Assembly: GCA_002441135.1 (NCBI GenBank)
Contig: DJVJ01000056.1
Span: 1-56,889, forward strand
DNA length: 56,889 nt
Origin: Caryophanales bacterium UBA6259
GTDB taxonomy: Bacteria; Bacillota; Bacilli; Tepidibacillales; Tepidibacillaceae
Direction of reading: 5' to 3'
Shown here: positions 1-9,035 of the stretch, piece by piece
Layout of the letters: every line of letters starts with the position of its first letter
Numbering within the stretch: the stretch's first letter is position 1
The notes under the pieces: generated by a model
The model's database searches: none
What the model saw: the letters and a program-made list of their open reading frames with translations, nothing else
What the model was told of the DNA's origin: nothing
Translations under genes and position numbers: made by a program

Positions 1-23
1 CCGAGACTTTCTCGACAGCCTGA

Positions 24-52
24 AACTACAGATAAATCTGTAGTTTTTTTTT
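24..52 (+). terminator. Rho-independent terminator of the gene upstream of cotE
   Basis: A 10-bp perfect stem (AACTACAGAT / ATCTGTAGTT) with a two-base loop is followed directly by a long run of T. It must end a plus-strand transcript that enters from outside the window. A small CGAGA-CTT-TCTCG hairpin lies just before it at 2-14. Confidence 0.85.
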
Positions 53-122
53 TGTTTTAAGCACCATAGTCATTCGTCCTGCATAAGATTAATTGAGAAT
101 TGATTGAGGAGGGTACAAATAT

Positions 123-689
123 ATGTTCCGCGCTGATAAAGACTTTCAATGTCGTGAGATTATTACCAAGGCGGTTTGTGGTAAAGGTCGAAAGTTCTCT
201 AAAACACCTCATACCATTACACTAGCAAATAGACCTTCAAGCATTTTAGGAAGCTGGGCTATTAATCATACTTTTGAAGCAGAAAAAGTTGGAGACATGG
301 TTGAAATCGTTGGTAAACATGAGATTAGCTTATGGTACTCATATGCGAATAATACCAAAACCACTGTGGCAACTGAAACAGTTTCTTATATGGTGCAGGT
401 TCCATTATCGTATCTTGATAGTAACTGCAAAAATGAAGTCGAGGTAACCGCCCAATCTACACAAGGTCCAACATGCATTGATGCCAAAATTACTGGATCT
501 GGGGATGCAGTTGAGGTGCTGGTAGAGAAGGAATTCCTAGTAGAAATTGTTGGTGAAACTAAGGTATGCGTTGTGTTATGTCCTGGTGACTGTGACGACG
601 AAGATAAAGGTTTTCTCATTGATGAAGAAGATATTGAGTCCGAGGACATCGAAGACTTAGACCCATTTATCATTGATGACCTTGACTAA
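123..689 (+). CDS. cotE: Outer spore coat morphogenetic protein CotE
   Basis: CotE organises assembly of the outer coat around the forespore in Bacillus-type spores. The 188-residue product has the family core from about residue 10 (REIITKAVCGKGRKFS), then PSSILGSWAINH, the WYSYANNTKT block and EKEFLVEIVGETKV near residues 135-148. It ends in the very acidic tail typical of CotE, rich in Asp and Glu from about residue 155. Length is close to the roughly 180 residues of the family. The ATG is preceded by GAGGAGGG at 106-113. The position upstream of mutS-mutL matches Bacillus gene order, although here another gene is inserted between them. A terminator follows. The N-terminus carries about eight extra residues (MFRADKDFQC) compared with B. 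subtilis CotE as I recall it. Confidence 0.95.
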   Translation: MFRADKDFQCREIITKAVCGKGRKFSKTPHTITLANRPSSILGSWAINHTFEAEKVGDMVEIVGKHEISLWYSYANNTKTTVATETVSYMVQVPLSYLDSNCKNEVEVTAQSTQGPTCIDAKITGSGDAVEVLVEKEFLVEIVGETKVCVVLCPGDCDDEDKGFLIDEEDIESEDIEDLDPFIIDDLD

Positions 690-700
690 GTAAGGGGAAA

Positions 701-737
701 AAGGAGGATGAGATAATTAACTCTCCTCCTTTTTTTT
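701..737 (+). terminator. Rho-independent terminator of cotE
   Basis: AAGGAGGAtGAG pairs with CTCTCCTCCTT, with one bulge, and is followed by eight T. It lies 12 bases after the cotE stop codon and separates cotE from the amidoligase-like gene. Confidence 0.85.
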
Positions 738-863
738 ATGTGTAATGAATCATCACTTTTTACTCCTAATAAGGGTAGCTAATTAAATGTGTTATTAATG
801 GACTAATGATGAGTATAATAACACGCACTTCATCCACTTTTGATGAATAAAATATAGCAAAAC

Positions 864-889
864 TCTTCCCACTTTTTGAAGTGGGAGTC
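864..889 (+). other. Leader hairpin in front of the amidoligase-like gene
   Basis: CCCACTT (868-874) and AAGTGGG (879-885) form a seven-pair stem with a TTTG loop, extended by imperfect ACTC/GAGT pairing. There is no T-run after it, so it is not an ordinary terminator. It sits about 35 bases before the start codon at 925. A role in translation or mRNA stability is possible but unproven. Confidence 0.45.
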
Positions 890-924
890 TTAATGATTAT
901 AACCCTAACATTGGGGGAAAAAAT

Positions 925-2382
925 ATGACCACTTATTTTATTCATGAAAACCAAAAAAATATTGATGCAATAACCAGTGAATTGAGCGTTTCGCATGGAA
1001 CTCAAGAGAAACAAAATTTAAAACAGTTGGATATTCTAATCCCGTGGGGGACAAATCACGCAAATAATCAACATTTTTTCACTTTAAACAAAAAGGCAAA
1101 TGAAGTGACTGGGGATAAATCCAAACTTATTCGACAATACGAAATTTTTAATCTGCACGGGGTTTCCACACCAATTATTGTTGAACCTTTTACCAAACAA
1201 TTAAAACTAAAAAAGGCGAGCTACAATAGCATTTATCAAGTGCCTGTTTTCCAACTGAAGATATTAAGCTACTTTAAAAAAAGAAATAGTAATAATAGCA
1301 ATTGGATTAATAAAGAAATTTTTAGTGGAAATAAAGAATTTAATTTTGATGAGGTTAGATCTCTACGAACACAAAGAGAAGAACGACGAGTTCGGCAATT
1401 AGCGATTCGAGCAATTTATGCACTTAATTTGGATTTTGGATTAGTAACAATTGGTGTAGGACCTGGTGAGAAACCGTGGGTAATAAAGGTTGAACCTTTT
1501 CCTGCTTTGAATAGAAGATTAGGGACTTTATTTGGCAAAGCCATACAATCCTTTAGCAACAGATGGGAGAGAGAATTAAGAGAATGGAATCCGAATGCGA
1601 TGCTTGGGGCTGATCCAGAATTTGTTTTGAGAAATCCTGACGGAAGCTTAGAGCTAGCATCTAAATACCTAAGTAAAAAAGGGCGGGTTGGTTGTGATGA
1701 TATTTGGACAAATAGAGATCGAACCCAGCTTCCCATAGCCGAATTAAGACCTGAGCCATCTACTCAACCTAGACAACTAGTAATTAATCTTTATAAAACG
1801 ATGATTTTAGCTAGTAAAAAAATATCGAATAGAGAGGTTCAGTGGTTAGCCGGAGCTTTACCAATAGATGGATTTCCAATAGGAGGTCACATTCATTTTA
1901 GTAGAATCTGGTTAAATTCTTTTTTGCTTAGAGCTTTTGACAACTATATAACTCTTATGATTACCTTATTTGAAGATCGAACAGGAATTAGGCGTAGACC
2001 GAAATATGGTTTCTTGGGTGACTTTCGTGAACAATTTCATGGAGGATTTGAATATCGAACATTACCAAGCTGGCTGGTATCCCCATTATTAACGAAGGGA
2101 ATTATTGCTTTAGCAAAATTGGTTGCGGAAAACTATATTTTTCTATATCAAAATCCTTTACAAGATTCTTATTTACAGGAAGCTTATTATAAAGGAGATA
2201 AGGAACGACTTCGCCCAGTTGTAAAAAAATTATGGTCTGAATTAAAGCAATTAAGGGAATACGACCTTTATAAAGAATATTTAGACCCATTAGAAACATT
2301 AATAAATGATAGTTATCATTGGAACGAACAGAGCGACTTTAGACGCATTTGGAAATTACCTCCTTATCATCGTAAAAAGTAA
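925..2382 (+). CDS. Two-part amidoligase-like protein (YheC/D-like ATP-grasp remnant + COOH-NH2 ligase domain)
   Basis: The C-terminal half (about 226-470 of 485 residues) looks like the phage-type COOH-NH2 ligase family, which is related to glutamine synthetase and joins a carboxyl to an amine using ATP. Visible family-like motifs are LGADPEFVLRN (D230, E232), AELRPEPS (E273, R275), GGHIHFS (H322, H324) and FEYRTLPSWL (E376, R378). The N-terminal half, near residues 160-195, has RAIYALNLDFG and PWVIKVEPFPALNRR, which resemble the last ATP-grasp segment of YheC/YheD coat proteins (IGLDIGI and IEFNGRDLRYSF in the protein at 50.8-51.9 kb). The full ATP-grasp core is not evident, so that half may be degenerate. 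The gene sits between cotE and mutS and has its own leader and RBS (GGGGG at 914-918). A role in spore-coat peptide or protein modification is inferred from position and family only; the substrate is unknown. Confidence 0.7.
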   Translation: MTTYFIHENQKNIDAITSELSVSHGTQEKQNLKQLDILIPWGTNHANNQHFFTLNKKANEVTGDKSKLIRQYEIFNLHGVSTPIIVEPFTKQLKLKKASYNSIYQVPVFQLKILSYFKKRNSNNSNWINKEIFSGNKEFNFDEVRSLRTQREERRVRQLAIRAIYALNLDFGLVTIGVGPGEKPWVIKVEPFPALNRRLGTLFGKAIQSFSNRWERELREWNPNAMLGADPEFVLRNPDGSLELASKYLSKKGRVGCDDIWTNRDRTQLPIAELRPEPSTQPRQLVINLYKTMILASKKISNREVQWLAGALPIDGFPIGGHIHFSRIWLNSFLLRAFDNYITLMITLFEDRTGIRRRPKYGFLGDFREQFHGGFEYRTLPSWLVSPLLTKGIIALAKLVAENYIFLYQNPLQDSYLQEAYYKGDKERLRPVVKKLWSELKQLREYDLYKEYLDPLETLINDSYHWNEQSDFRRIWKLPPYHRKK

Positions 2383-2455
2383 AAAAGTTCATCCTCCATC
2401 TAGAGGTAATTATGATATACTATTATAATGAATCTTATTATGATGAGGGATGTAT

Positions 2456-5035
2456 ATGGCAACTTTTACTCCAATGATTCAACAGTACTTAACTATCAAG
2501 GCAGATTATCCAGATGCCTTTTTGTTTTTTCGATTAGGTGATTTTTATGAAATGTTTTTCGAAGACGCGGAAAAAGCGGCTCAAATTCTTGAAATAACCT
2601 TAACAAGCAGAGAGGGTGGAGGAGCTACCCGTATTCCAATGTGTGGTGTTCCTTACCATTCTGCTGATTCCTATATTCATAAATTAATCGAATCAGGTTA
2701 CAAGGTTGCGATTTGTGAACAAGTAGAAGACCCAAAGCAAGCAAAGGGAGTCGTTAAAAGAGAAGTAACAAAAGTAATTACTCCGGGTACAATTATGGAG
2801 GGAAAAGTTTTACAGCATAAAGGAAATAATTATATCGCCTCCATGTATCCTGAAATAGATTCCTCTATATTCGGTTTGACGATTGGGGATCTATCTACTG
2901 GTGAATTTTATACAACACGTATCTATGGCAATGTTGAAGAGATTATAATGGAATTAAATCAATTTCAACCAGCAGAGGTCTTAATTGAAGAAAATTGGCT
3001 TCAAGCCCATAAAGAAAATATAACTCCTTACATAGACTCTGTCCTATCAAGCTATGCTACTGGAGACGAGATAGCATTAAAAACTTTTACTTCTTTATTT
3101 CAAGATCAGTTTGGAGAACAAGAAGATATACCATTGATTTGTAGGCTAAGTTCTGGAGTACTACTTAATTATTTACAAAAGACACAGCAACGAAAAATTA
3201 CTCATTTTAACCAAGTGCAATACTACGATACCAAGCAGTTTATGATATTAGATTCATTTACAAGAAAAAATCTAGAGCTAACACAGACTGCTAGAGACCA
3301 ATCCAAAAAAGGCTCTTTATTATGGCTTTTAGACCAATCTCAAACGGCGATGGGAAGTAGATTATTAAGACGTTGGCTAGAAAAACCACTATTAATCAAA
3401 TCGGAAATAGAGGAACGTCTTGATCAAGTGGAAGAACTTTATCATAATCCTTTATTAACAGAGGAATTAAAGAAGTCCCTGAAACAAGTCTATGATATTG
3501 AACGATTAGTTTCTAAAATTGCATTTGGTAATGCTACACCAAAGGATTTATATGCGCTCAGAAGAAGCTTAGAAAGGGTTCCTGAAATATTTAATAATAT
3601 AAACGAGAGCAACACCCTAGCTTTAAAGAAATTAGTTCAAGGCATCGATTTTTGTGATGATGTACAAGCCTTAATTTCAGATTCCATTAATGAAGATCCA
3701 CCTGCAACCTTTAAAGATGGTGGAATTATTAAGCGCGGGTTCAATCCACAATTAGACCAATATTATCGGGTACAATCAGAAGGAAAGCTTTGGCTTCAGG
3801 AGCTAGAAAAAAGAGAACGAGAATTAACAGGTATTAAATCTTTAAAAGTTGGATTTAATAAAGTTTTCGGCTACTATATCGAAGTGACAAGAACGAATTT
3901 AAACCAGGTTCCTCAGCATCGTTATATTCGAAAACAAACATTAGCTAACGCAGAGCGGTATATTACCGAAGAATTAAAGGAAAAGGAATCTCAAATTTTA
4001 GAGGCAGATGAAAAAACATTAGATCTAGAATATGAGGTATTTGTTAATATAAGAGAAAAAATTGCTGAACATGCTGTACGTCTACAAGGCTTAGCTAAAC
4101 AAATTGCTGCATTGGATGTATTGCTTGCTTTTGCCACAGTCAGTATCCAACAGCATTATACAAGACCGAGAACCAATCTGGATGGAAAACTGCAAATAAA
4201 AGATGGAAGACATCCTGTCATAGAAGCAGTACAAAAAGGAAAGCCTTACATTGCAAATGATGTAAATCTGAATAATGAAGAAGAACAAATCCTCTTAATT
4301 ACTGGACCTAATATGTCTGGTAAAAGTACCTATATGCGTCAAATTGCATTATCGGTAATCATGGCTCAGATTGGTTGTTTTGTTCCTGCAAAATCAGCGG
4401 ATATTACAATAACTGATCGTATTTTTACTCGTATAGGAGCAGGAGATGATTTAACAAGTGGATACAGCACCTTTATGGTGGAGATGATGGAGACGAAGCT
4501 TGCGATCACTCAAGCTACCTCCCAAAGCTTAATTTTACTTGATGAGATAGGAAGAGGCACATCAACATATGATGGGATGGCCTTAGCACAAGCGATTGTT
4601 CAGCATATTCATGAGGTGGTCAAGGCGAAAACGTTGTTTTCTACGCACTATCATGAATTAACTGATTTGGAACATCAATTTAAGCGAATTCATAACATAC
4701 ATGTTAATGTAATTGAAAAGGATGGAAATGTGGTCTTTTTACACAAGATTGAAAAAGGAAAAGCAGATAAAAGCTATGGAATTCATGTTGCAGAATTAGC
4801 AGGATTACCAGATGAAGTGATAAAAAATGCAAAACAAATTTTATCAGCCTTAGAAAGTAATGAGGATGAAATTGCGGTAGCCCATCAACTAGATTTATTT
4901 CAAGTAGAAGCAGCAGTAACTTCAACAACTTCCATTCCAATGATTGAACAGATTAAAGAGTTAGATTTACTCAATATGACACCAATGGAAGCCTTCCAAA
5001 TATTATATGAGCTGCAAAAAGAGTTAAGGAAGTGA
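2456..5035 (+). CDS. mutS: DNA mismatch repair protein MutS
   Basis: MutS recognises base mismatches and small loops and starts methyl-independent repair with MutL. The 859-residue product has the mispair-binding Phe-x-Glu (F30-Y31-E32 in GDFYEMFFED), the connector, lever and clamp regions, and the ABC ATPase with Walker A GPNMSGKST (617-625), LLDEIGRGTS (Walker B) and STHYHELTDL. The C-terminal tail (PMEAFQILYELQKELRK) is typical. The start is placed at the second ATG, 2456, because GAGGG at 2445-2449 is properly spaced from it and the resulting MATFTPMIQQYL matches the family. The ATG at 2450 overlaps the RBS. A TATAAT at 2424-2429 may belong to its promoter. mutL follows after four bases. 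Confidence 0.97.
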   Translation: MATFTPMIQQYLTIKADYPDAFLFFRLGDFYEMFFEDAEKAAQILEITLTSREGGGATRIPMCGVPYHSADSYIHKLIESGYKVAICEQVEDPKQAKGVVKREVTKVITPGTIMEGKVLQHKGNNYIASMYPEIDSSIFGLTIGDLSTGEFYTTRIYGNVEEIIMELNQFQPAEVLIEENWLQAHKENITPYIDSVLSSYATGDEIALKTFTSLFQDQFGEQEDIPLICRLSSGVLLNYLQKTQQRKITHFNQVQYYDTKQFMILDSFTRKNLELTQTARDQSKKGSLLWLLDQSQTAMGSRLLRRWLEKPLLIKSEIEERLDQVEELYHNPLLTEELKKSLKQVYDIERLVSKIAFGNATPKDLYALRRSLERVPEIFNNINESNTLALKKLVQGIDFCDDVQALISDSINEDPPATFKDGGIIKRGFNPQLDQYYRVQSEGKLWLQELEKRERELTGIKSLKVGFNKVFGYYIEVTRTNLNQVPQHRYIRKQTLANAERYITEELKEKESQILEADEKTLDLEYEVFVNIREKIAEHAVRLQGLAKQIAALDVLLAFATVSIQQHYTRPRTNLDGKLQIKDGRHPVIEAVQKGKPYIANDVNLNNEEEQILLITGPNMSGKSTYMRQIALSVIMAQIGCFVPAKSADITITDRIFTRIGAGDDLTSGYSTFMVEMMETKLAITQATSQSLILLDEIGRGTSTYDGMALAQAIVQHIHEVVKAKTLFSTHYHELTDLEHQFKRIHNIHVNVIEKDGNVVFLHKIEKGKADKSYGIHVAELAGLPDEVIKNAKQILSALESNEDEIAVAHQLDLFQVEAAVTSTTSIPMIEQIKELDLLNMTPMEAFQILYELQKELRK

Positions 5036-5039
5036 TCAC

Positions 5040-6878
5040 TTGGGAAAAATAACTATTCTTGATGAGCACATTGCCAATCAAATTGCTGCAGGAGAGGTAG
5101 TAGAGAGACCTGCTTCTATCGTTAAGGAGCTTGTAGAAAATAGCATTGATGCAGGAAGCACCAAAATTGAGATAGAGATAGAAGAAGGTGGCCTCACCTC
5201 GATAAGGGTCGCAGATAATGGAGATGGTTTGGAAGAGGATGATGTTGAAAAAGCCTTTTTAAGACATGCTACAAGTAAAATTAAAACAGGAAATGACTTG
5301 TTTAGGATTACTACGCTTGGCTTTAGAGGGGAAGCATTACCAAGTATTGCTGCAGTATCACGTTTAACCTTAAGAACATCCACGACCCAAAATGGACAAG
5401 GCTTAGAGGTCTATTTAGAAGCAGGTAACTTAAAAAAGAAACAAGCTATTGCTTTTAATAAAGGGACAGAAATCATCATTAGAGATATTTTTTTTAATAC
5501 ACCAGCTCGTTTAAAATATCTTAAAGCATTGCAAACCGAGATTGGACATATTATTGATTATGTTAATCGATTAAGTCTGTCTTACCCATACATTGCATTT
5601 ACCTTGATACACAACAATCGTCCTCTTTTAAGAACCAATGGAGACCGAGAATTACTTCATGTGATTACCGCTATTTATGGGGCTAGTGTCGCTAAAAGTA
5701 TGATTAAGCTTGAAGAAGAGGATAAAGACTTTAAAATCTCAGGCTATATAAGCAGACCTGAAATAACGAGAGCAAACAAAAACCATATTTCCTTATTTGT
5801 TAATGGACGTTTTATCAAGCATTATTTATTAACTCAAGCAATAATCAAGGGCTTCGATACTTTATTAATGGTGAACCGTTTTCCTATCGCTGTGATCAAT
5901 ATTGAATTAGATCCTTCTTTAATTGATGTAAATGTGCATCCAGCTAAATTAGAGGTTCGTTTTAGTAAAGAACAAGAGTTAATGAAATTACTTGAGCAAA
6001 CGATACGCTCGTACTTGCATGAGCAAAATTTTGTCCGCCAAATTGATCTGAATTCCATTGCAACAAAAAAAGAAAAAGTAAAAGTAGAACAGTCAAGTAT
6101 AAACTTTTATCGAAATCATCAACATACGAATTATCCAAAGCAGATTGTGGATCAATTTATTCCACAACCATCTGAACAACCCATTGCTTCTTTATCTTCA
6201 ATGCAACAGAGTATAGAAGAGGAGAAGAAAAATTTTCTTGTCGAAGAGGATTTATACGACGAGAATATTAATTCAATAGAAGCCAATTCAGCTGACCGTT
6301 TACCCATGCTAGAGCCTGTCTCTCAATTTAATGGAACCTATATTGTGGCTCAGGGTGAAGCAGGCTTATATTTAATTGATCAACATGCAGCTCATGAGAG
6401 GATTAACTATGAAAAAAATCTTAATCGCATGAATGAAGAAGTGAGAACCAGTCAAGAATTGTTAGTACCAATTACTTTAGATTATCCAAAATCGGAGGCC
6501 CTTCTCATTCATAAGAATTTAGAAATCCTACAAAATAATGGCTTAGAAATCGAACCATTTGGCCAGAATTCCTTTATTATTCGAGCAATGCCTCAATGGA
6601 TTCCGGCGAATGAAGAATTGTTTTATATTGATAGGATTATCCAGCAAGTGTTAGAACATGGAGAAATTAATATGGAGTTGCTTCGAAAGGACTTAATTGC
6701 TAGCACCTCTTGTAAAACTTCAATAAAAGCAAATCATTATTTGTCAAAAAAAGAAATGGAAATTCTGCTTGAGGATTTACGTAAAACAGACAATCCATTC
6801 TCATGTCCTCATGGTAGACCAATTGTTATTCATTTTAGTCTTAGAGAAATAGAAAAAATGTTTAAAAGAGTGATATAG
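5040..6878 (+). CDS. mutL: DNA mismatch repair protein MutL
   Basis: MutL couples MutS mismatch recognition to strand incision. The 612-residue protein has the GHKL ATPase at the N-terminus (IAAGEVVERPASIVKEL, NSIDAGS, DNGDG, TLGFRGEALPSIA). After a low-complexity linker (about 340-420) comes a C-terminal dimerisation and endonuclease domain. That domain carries the metal-binding DQHAAHERINYEK motif and, near the end, ASTSCKTSIKA and CPHGRP, as in MutL proteins of bacteria lacking MutH. It starts with TTG at 5040, four bases after the mutS stop, with TAAGGA upstream, so translation is likely coupled. The next gene starts on the base after its stop codon. Confidence 0.97.
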   Translation: MGKITILDEHIANQIAAGEVVERPASIVKELVENSIDAGSTKIEIEIEEGGLTSIRVADNGDGLEEDDVEKAFLRHATSKIKTGNDLFRITTLGFRGEALPSIAAVSRLTLRTSTTQNGQGLEVYLEAGNLKKKQAIAFNKGTEIIIRDIFFNTPARLKYLKALQTEIGHIIDYVNRLSLSYPYIAFTLIHNNRPLLRTNGDRELLHVITAIYGASVAKSMIKLEEEDKDFKISGYISRPEITRANKNHISLFVNGRFIKHYLLTQAIIKGFDTLLMVNRFPIAVINIELDPSLIDVNVHPAKLEVRFSKEQELMKLLEQTIRSYLHEQNFVRQIDLNSIATKKEKVKVEQSSINFYRNHQHTNYPKQIVDQFIPQPSEQPIASLSSMQQSIEEEKKNFLVEEDLYDENINSIEANSADRLPMLEPVSQFNGTYIVAQGEAGLYLIDQHAAHERINYEKNLNRMNEEVRTSQELLVPITLDYPKSEALLIHKNLEILQNNGLEIEPFGQNSFIIRAMPQWIPANEELFYIDRIIQQVLEHGEINMELLRKDLIASTSCKTSIKANHYLSKKEMEILLEDLRKTDNPFSCPHGRPIVIHFSLREIEKMFKRVI

Positions 6879-7667
6879 ATGATTATTACAACGGCATATG
6901 ATCCTAATTCAGACATGCTTCAAAGAGCTAGACGTATTGCAGAGCAAGTAGAAGGGCTTGTGGTGAACAGGGAGAAGTATTCCCTTCAAGATATGCAAAA
7001 TAAATATAATGAAAAGGAAATGATTGTGGTTGAAAAAAAGCAATCGAAATATTATGCCGATTTTTCGGATAGCAATCCTTTTCACTTTCATCCTAGTATG
7101 GCAATATTACGTATAAAACAGCTTCAAAAGGGTGATAATGATTTATTGGTAAATATTTCACAACTAACTGCTGGAGAGTCTTTTCTTGATTGCTCATTAG
7201 GGCTAGGAAGTGATGCTATCGTTGCGGCATACGTTGTTGGAGCTAAAGGAAGAGTGGTGGGAATTGAGAGTGAGAAGGTTGTCGCTGCGTTAGTAGCAGA
7301 AGGACTATCACTGGGCTGGAATAGAAATAAGGAAATTGATGAAGCAATGAAAAGAGTGGAAGTAATCCATTCTCATCATTTAAAAATCTTACAATCAACT
7401 CCTTCTAAAAGCTTTGATGTCGTTTATTTTGACCCAATGTTTCGTCATAGTATTCAACACTCATCTTCTATATCTCCTTTGCGAGGTTTGGCCAATCATC
7501 AGGAGCTCAGTATTGAAGCAATTAAGGAAGCTAAGCGGGTAGCAAAACGAATGGTTATTCTTAAGGAAAATACGAGAAGCAATGAGTTTGTTCGATTAGG
7601 GTTTAAAAAAATTCCTCGATCATCTTCTATCACCTATGGCACGATAACAGGAGCTGAGTTAAATTGA
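6879..7667 (+). CDS. RsmJ-like class I SAM-dependent methyltransferase
   Basis: This 262-residue protein has a class I methyltransferase core. FLDCSLGLGSDAIVAAYVVG (about 102-121) fits the SAM-binding motif I, GIESEK is the acidic motif II loop, and VVYFDPMFR is close to the DPMF motif of the RsmJ family, which methylates a guanine of 16S rRNA in E. coli. The N-terminal 90 residues are the family-specific part. It starts immediately after the mutL stop and overlaps miaA by four bases (TTGA), so it is translated as part of the mutS-mutL-miaA operon. Family membership is fairly secure. The actual RNA target in this organism is inferred. Confidence 0.75.
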   Translation: MIITTAYDPNSDMLQRARRIAEQVEGLVVNREKYSLQDMQNKYNEKEMIVVEKKQSKYYADFSDSNPFHFHPSMAILRIKQLQKGDNDLLVNISQLTAGESFLDCSLGLGSDAIVAAYVVGAKGRVVGIESEKVVAALVAEGLSLGWNRNKEIDEAMKRVEVIHSHHLKILQSTPSKSFDVVYFDPMFRHSIQHSSSISPLRGLANHQELSIEAIKEAKRVAKRMVILKENTRSNEFVRLGFKKIPRSSSITYGTITGAELN

Positions 7668-8602
7668 AGGAAAACTTGCTAGTAATATTAGGCCCTACTG
7701 CATCTGGAAAAACGGAATTAAGCCTGAATATCGCAGAAAAATATAATGGAGAGATTATTTCAGGGGATTCTATGCAGGTATATCGAGGAATGGATATTGG
7801 TACTGCAAAGATTAAGGTTGATGAGATGAGAGGGATCCCTCATTATTTAATTGATATTCATCATCCTAATCATTTTTTTACGGTTGCAGAATTTCAGGAA
7901 ATGGCAACTAAGAAAATTACGGAAATTAATCAAAAAGGCCATCTTCCAATTATTGTTGGTGGAACTGGCTTATATATAAAGTCCGTAACTCATCAATATC
8001 AATTTTCTGTTTCTTCTACAGATGAAGCATATCGAAAAGAGTTGGAGGAATTTGTAGAGTGTTATGGAAAGGAAGCGCTACATGTAAGACTACAACAAAT
8101 TGATCCAATTACTGCGAAACGCTTGCATTTTAATGATGTAAAAAGAGTTATACGCGCTTTAGAGGTATTCCATCATACAGGCAAAACAATGGAAGAACAT
8201 CTTGAAAATCAAGATCAACAAACGCCATACAATTTGGTGATGATCGGGTTGACTATGGATAGGAAAAAATTGTATGATCGTATTAATAGGCGTGTAGACT
8301 TAATGATTGAACAAGGACTAATTGAAGAAGTCAAAACTTTATTAAGCCAAGGTTACAATTTAAACCATAATTCGATGCAAGCTATTGGTTATAAAGAAAT
8401 AATCCTATATTTACAAGGGGAAATATCCTTAGAGAGAGCAATCGAATTAATTAAGCAAGGAACAAGGCGTTATGCCAAACGGCAATTAAGCTGGTTTAGG
8501 CAAATTCCAGAAATAAAATGGTTTGATGTAACGAATGATGATCCAAAAGAAATAGAAAAAACAAAAAAGAATATTTATACTGCAATAGAAGGGAATTTTT
8601 AA
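7664..8602 (+). CDS. miaA: tRNA dimethylallyltransferase MiaA
   Basis: MiaA transfers a dimethylallyl group to N6 of A37 in tRNAs that read UNN codons. The 312-residue product has the P-loop GPTASGKTE at the N-terminus, SGDSMQVYRGMDIGTAK (substrate and Asp motif), HHPNHFFTVAEFQ, IVGGTGLYIKSV, the ALEVFHHTGKTM segment, and the conserved end YAKRQLSWFRQIPEIKWFD. The TTG start overlaps the stop of the methyltransferase gene, which indicates translational coupling. hfq follows 46 bases later, the usual Bacillus and enterobacterial neighbour. Confidence 0.97.
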   Translation: MKENLLVILGPTASGKTELSLNIAEKYNGEIISGDSMQVYRGMDIGTAKIKVDEMRGIPHYLIDIHHPNHFFTVAEFQEMATKKITEINQKGHLPIIVGGTGLYIKSVTHQYQFSVSSTDEAYRKELEEFVECYGKEALHVRLQQIDPITAKRLHFNDVKRVIRALEVFHHTGKTMEEHLENQDQQTPYNLVMIGLTMDRKKLYDRINRRVDLMIEQGLIEEVKTLLSQGYNLNHNSMQAIGYKEIILYLQGEISLERAIELIKQGTRRYAKRQLSWFRQIPEIKWFDVTNDDPKEIEKTKKNIYTAIEGNF

Positions 8603-8648
8603 CTTTCTGCAGAATATAGATATTACGTAAACAATAGGGGGTAAATTT

Positions 8649-8885
8649 ATGAAATCGAACATTAATATTCAAGATACTTTTCTTAACGTAGCACGAAAAG
8701 AGCATATTCAGGTAACCATCTTCCTGATGAATGGATTTCAATTAAAAGGGTTAATTAAGGGATTTGATAATTTTACAGTTATTCTTGAATCAGAAGGAAA
8801 ACAACAAATGGTTTATAAACATGCTATTTCTACCTTTGTCCCTTCTAAAAATATCTCTTTACAGGATGATAAGACAGAGGCTTAA
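8649..8885 (+). CDS. hfq: RNA chaperone Hfq
   Basis: Hfq is an Sm-like hexameric RNA-binding protein. The 78 residues contain the Sm1 segment (NIQDTFLNVARKEHIQVTIF, FLMNGFQLKGLIKGFDNFTV) and the Sm2 signature MVYKHAISTFVPSK (YKHA-S), with a short C-terminal tail as in Gram-positive Hfq. The ATG is preceded by AGGGGG. A clear terminator follows at 8911-8957, ending the mutS-mutL-miaA-hfq run. Confidence 0.97.
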   Translation: MKSNINIQDTFLNVARKEHIQVTIFLMNGFQLKGLIKGFDNFTVILESEGKQQMVYKHAISTFVPSKNISLQDDKTEA

Positions 8886-8910
8886 ATAAATACATAATAT
8901 TAAAAAACAG

Positions 8911-8957
8911 AGCATTCTTCCTAGGTTTATTTTAATCTATGAGGAATGCTTTTTTTG
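8911..8957 (+). terminator. Rho-independent terminator after hfq
   Basis: AGCATTCTTC (8911-8920) pairs with GAGGAATGCT (8941-8950), with one G-U pair, around a 20-base loop and runs into seven T. Confidence 0.85.
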
Positions 8958-9005
8958 TAACAGAGATTACAACTTGAAATATTATAGTTATGAGACAAAT
9001 AAAAT

Positions 9006-9030
9006 GGATTGGGTGAAAGGATTGGGTGAA
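9006..9030 (+). repeat. Tandem 12-bp repeat containing the ribosome-binding site
   Basis: GGATTGGGTGAA occurs at 9006-9017 and again at 9019-9030, with one base between. Each copy contains a GGGTGA Shine-Dalgarno-like core, and the second copy is placed to serve the ATG at 9036. The repeat probably arose by slipped-strand duplication. Confidence 0.7.
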
Positions 9031-9035
9031 TAGTA

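Noticed and set aside
61..100. Possible SigE or SigK promoter before cotE
   Set aside because: CATAAGAT resembles a SigE -10, but no -35 is at the required distance.
386..673. Open frame of 95 codons antisense to cotE, Ser- and Thr-rich
   Set aside because: It is a mirror of the acidic cotE tail, has no RBS and its composition is what antisense of such coding would give.
766..1014. Minus-strand frame of 82 codons overlapping the start of the amidoligase-like gene
   Set aside because: No ribosome-binding site and it covers the leader and the first codons of a better supported gene.
2416..2429. TATACT / TATAAT before mutS as a promoter
   Set aside because: A -35 at correct spacing is missing, so only the possible -10 is mentioned in the gene entry.
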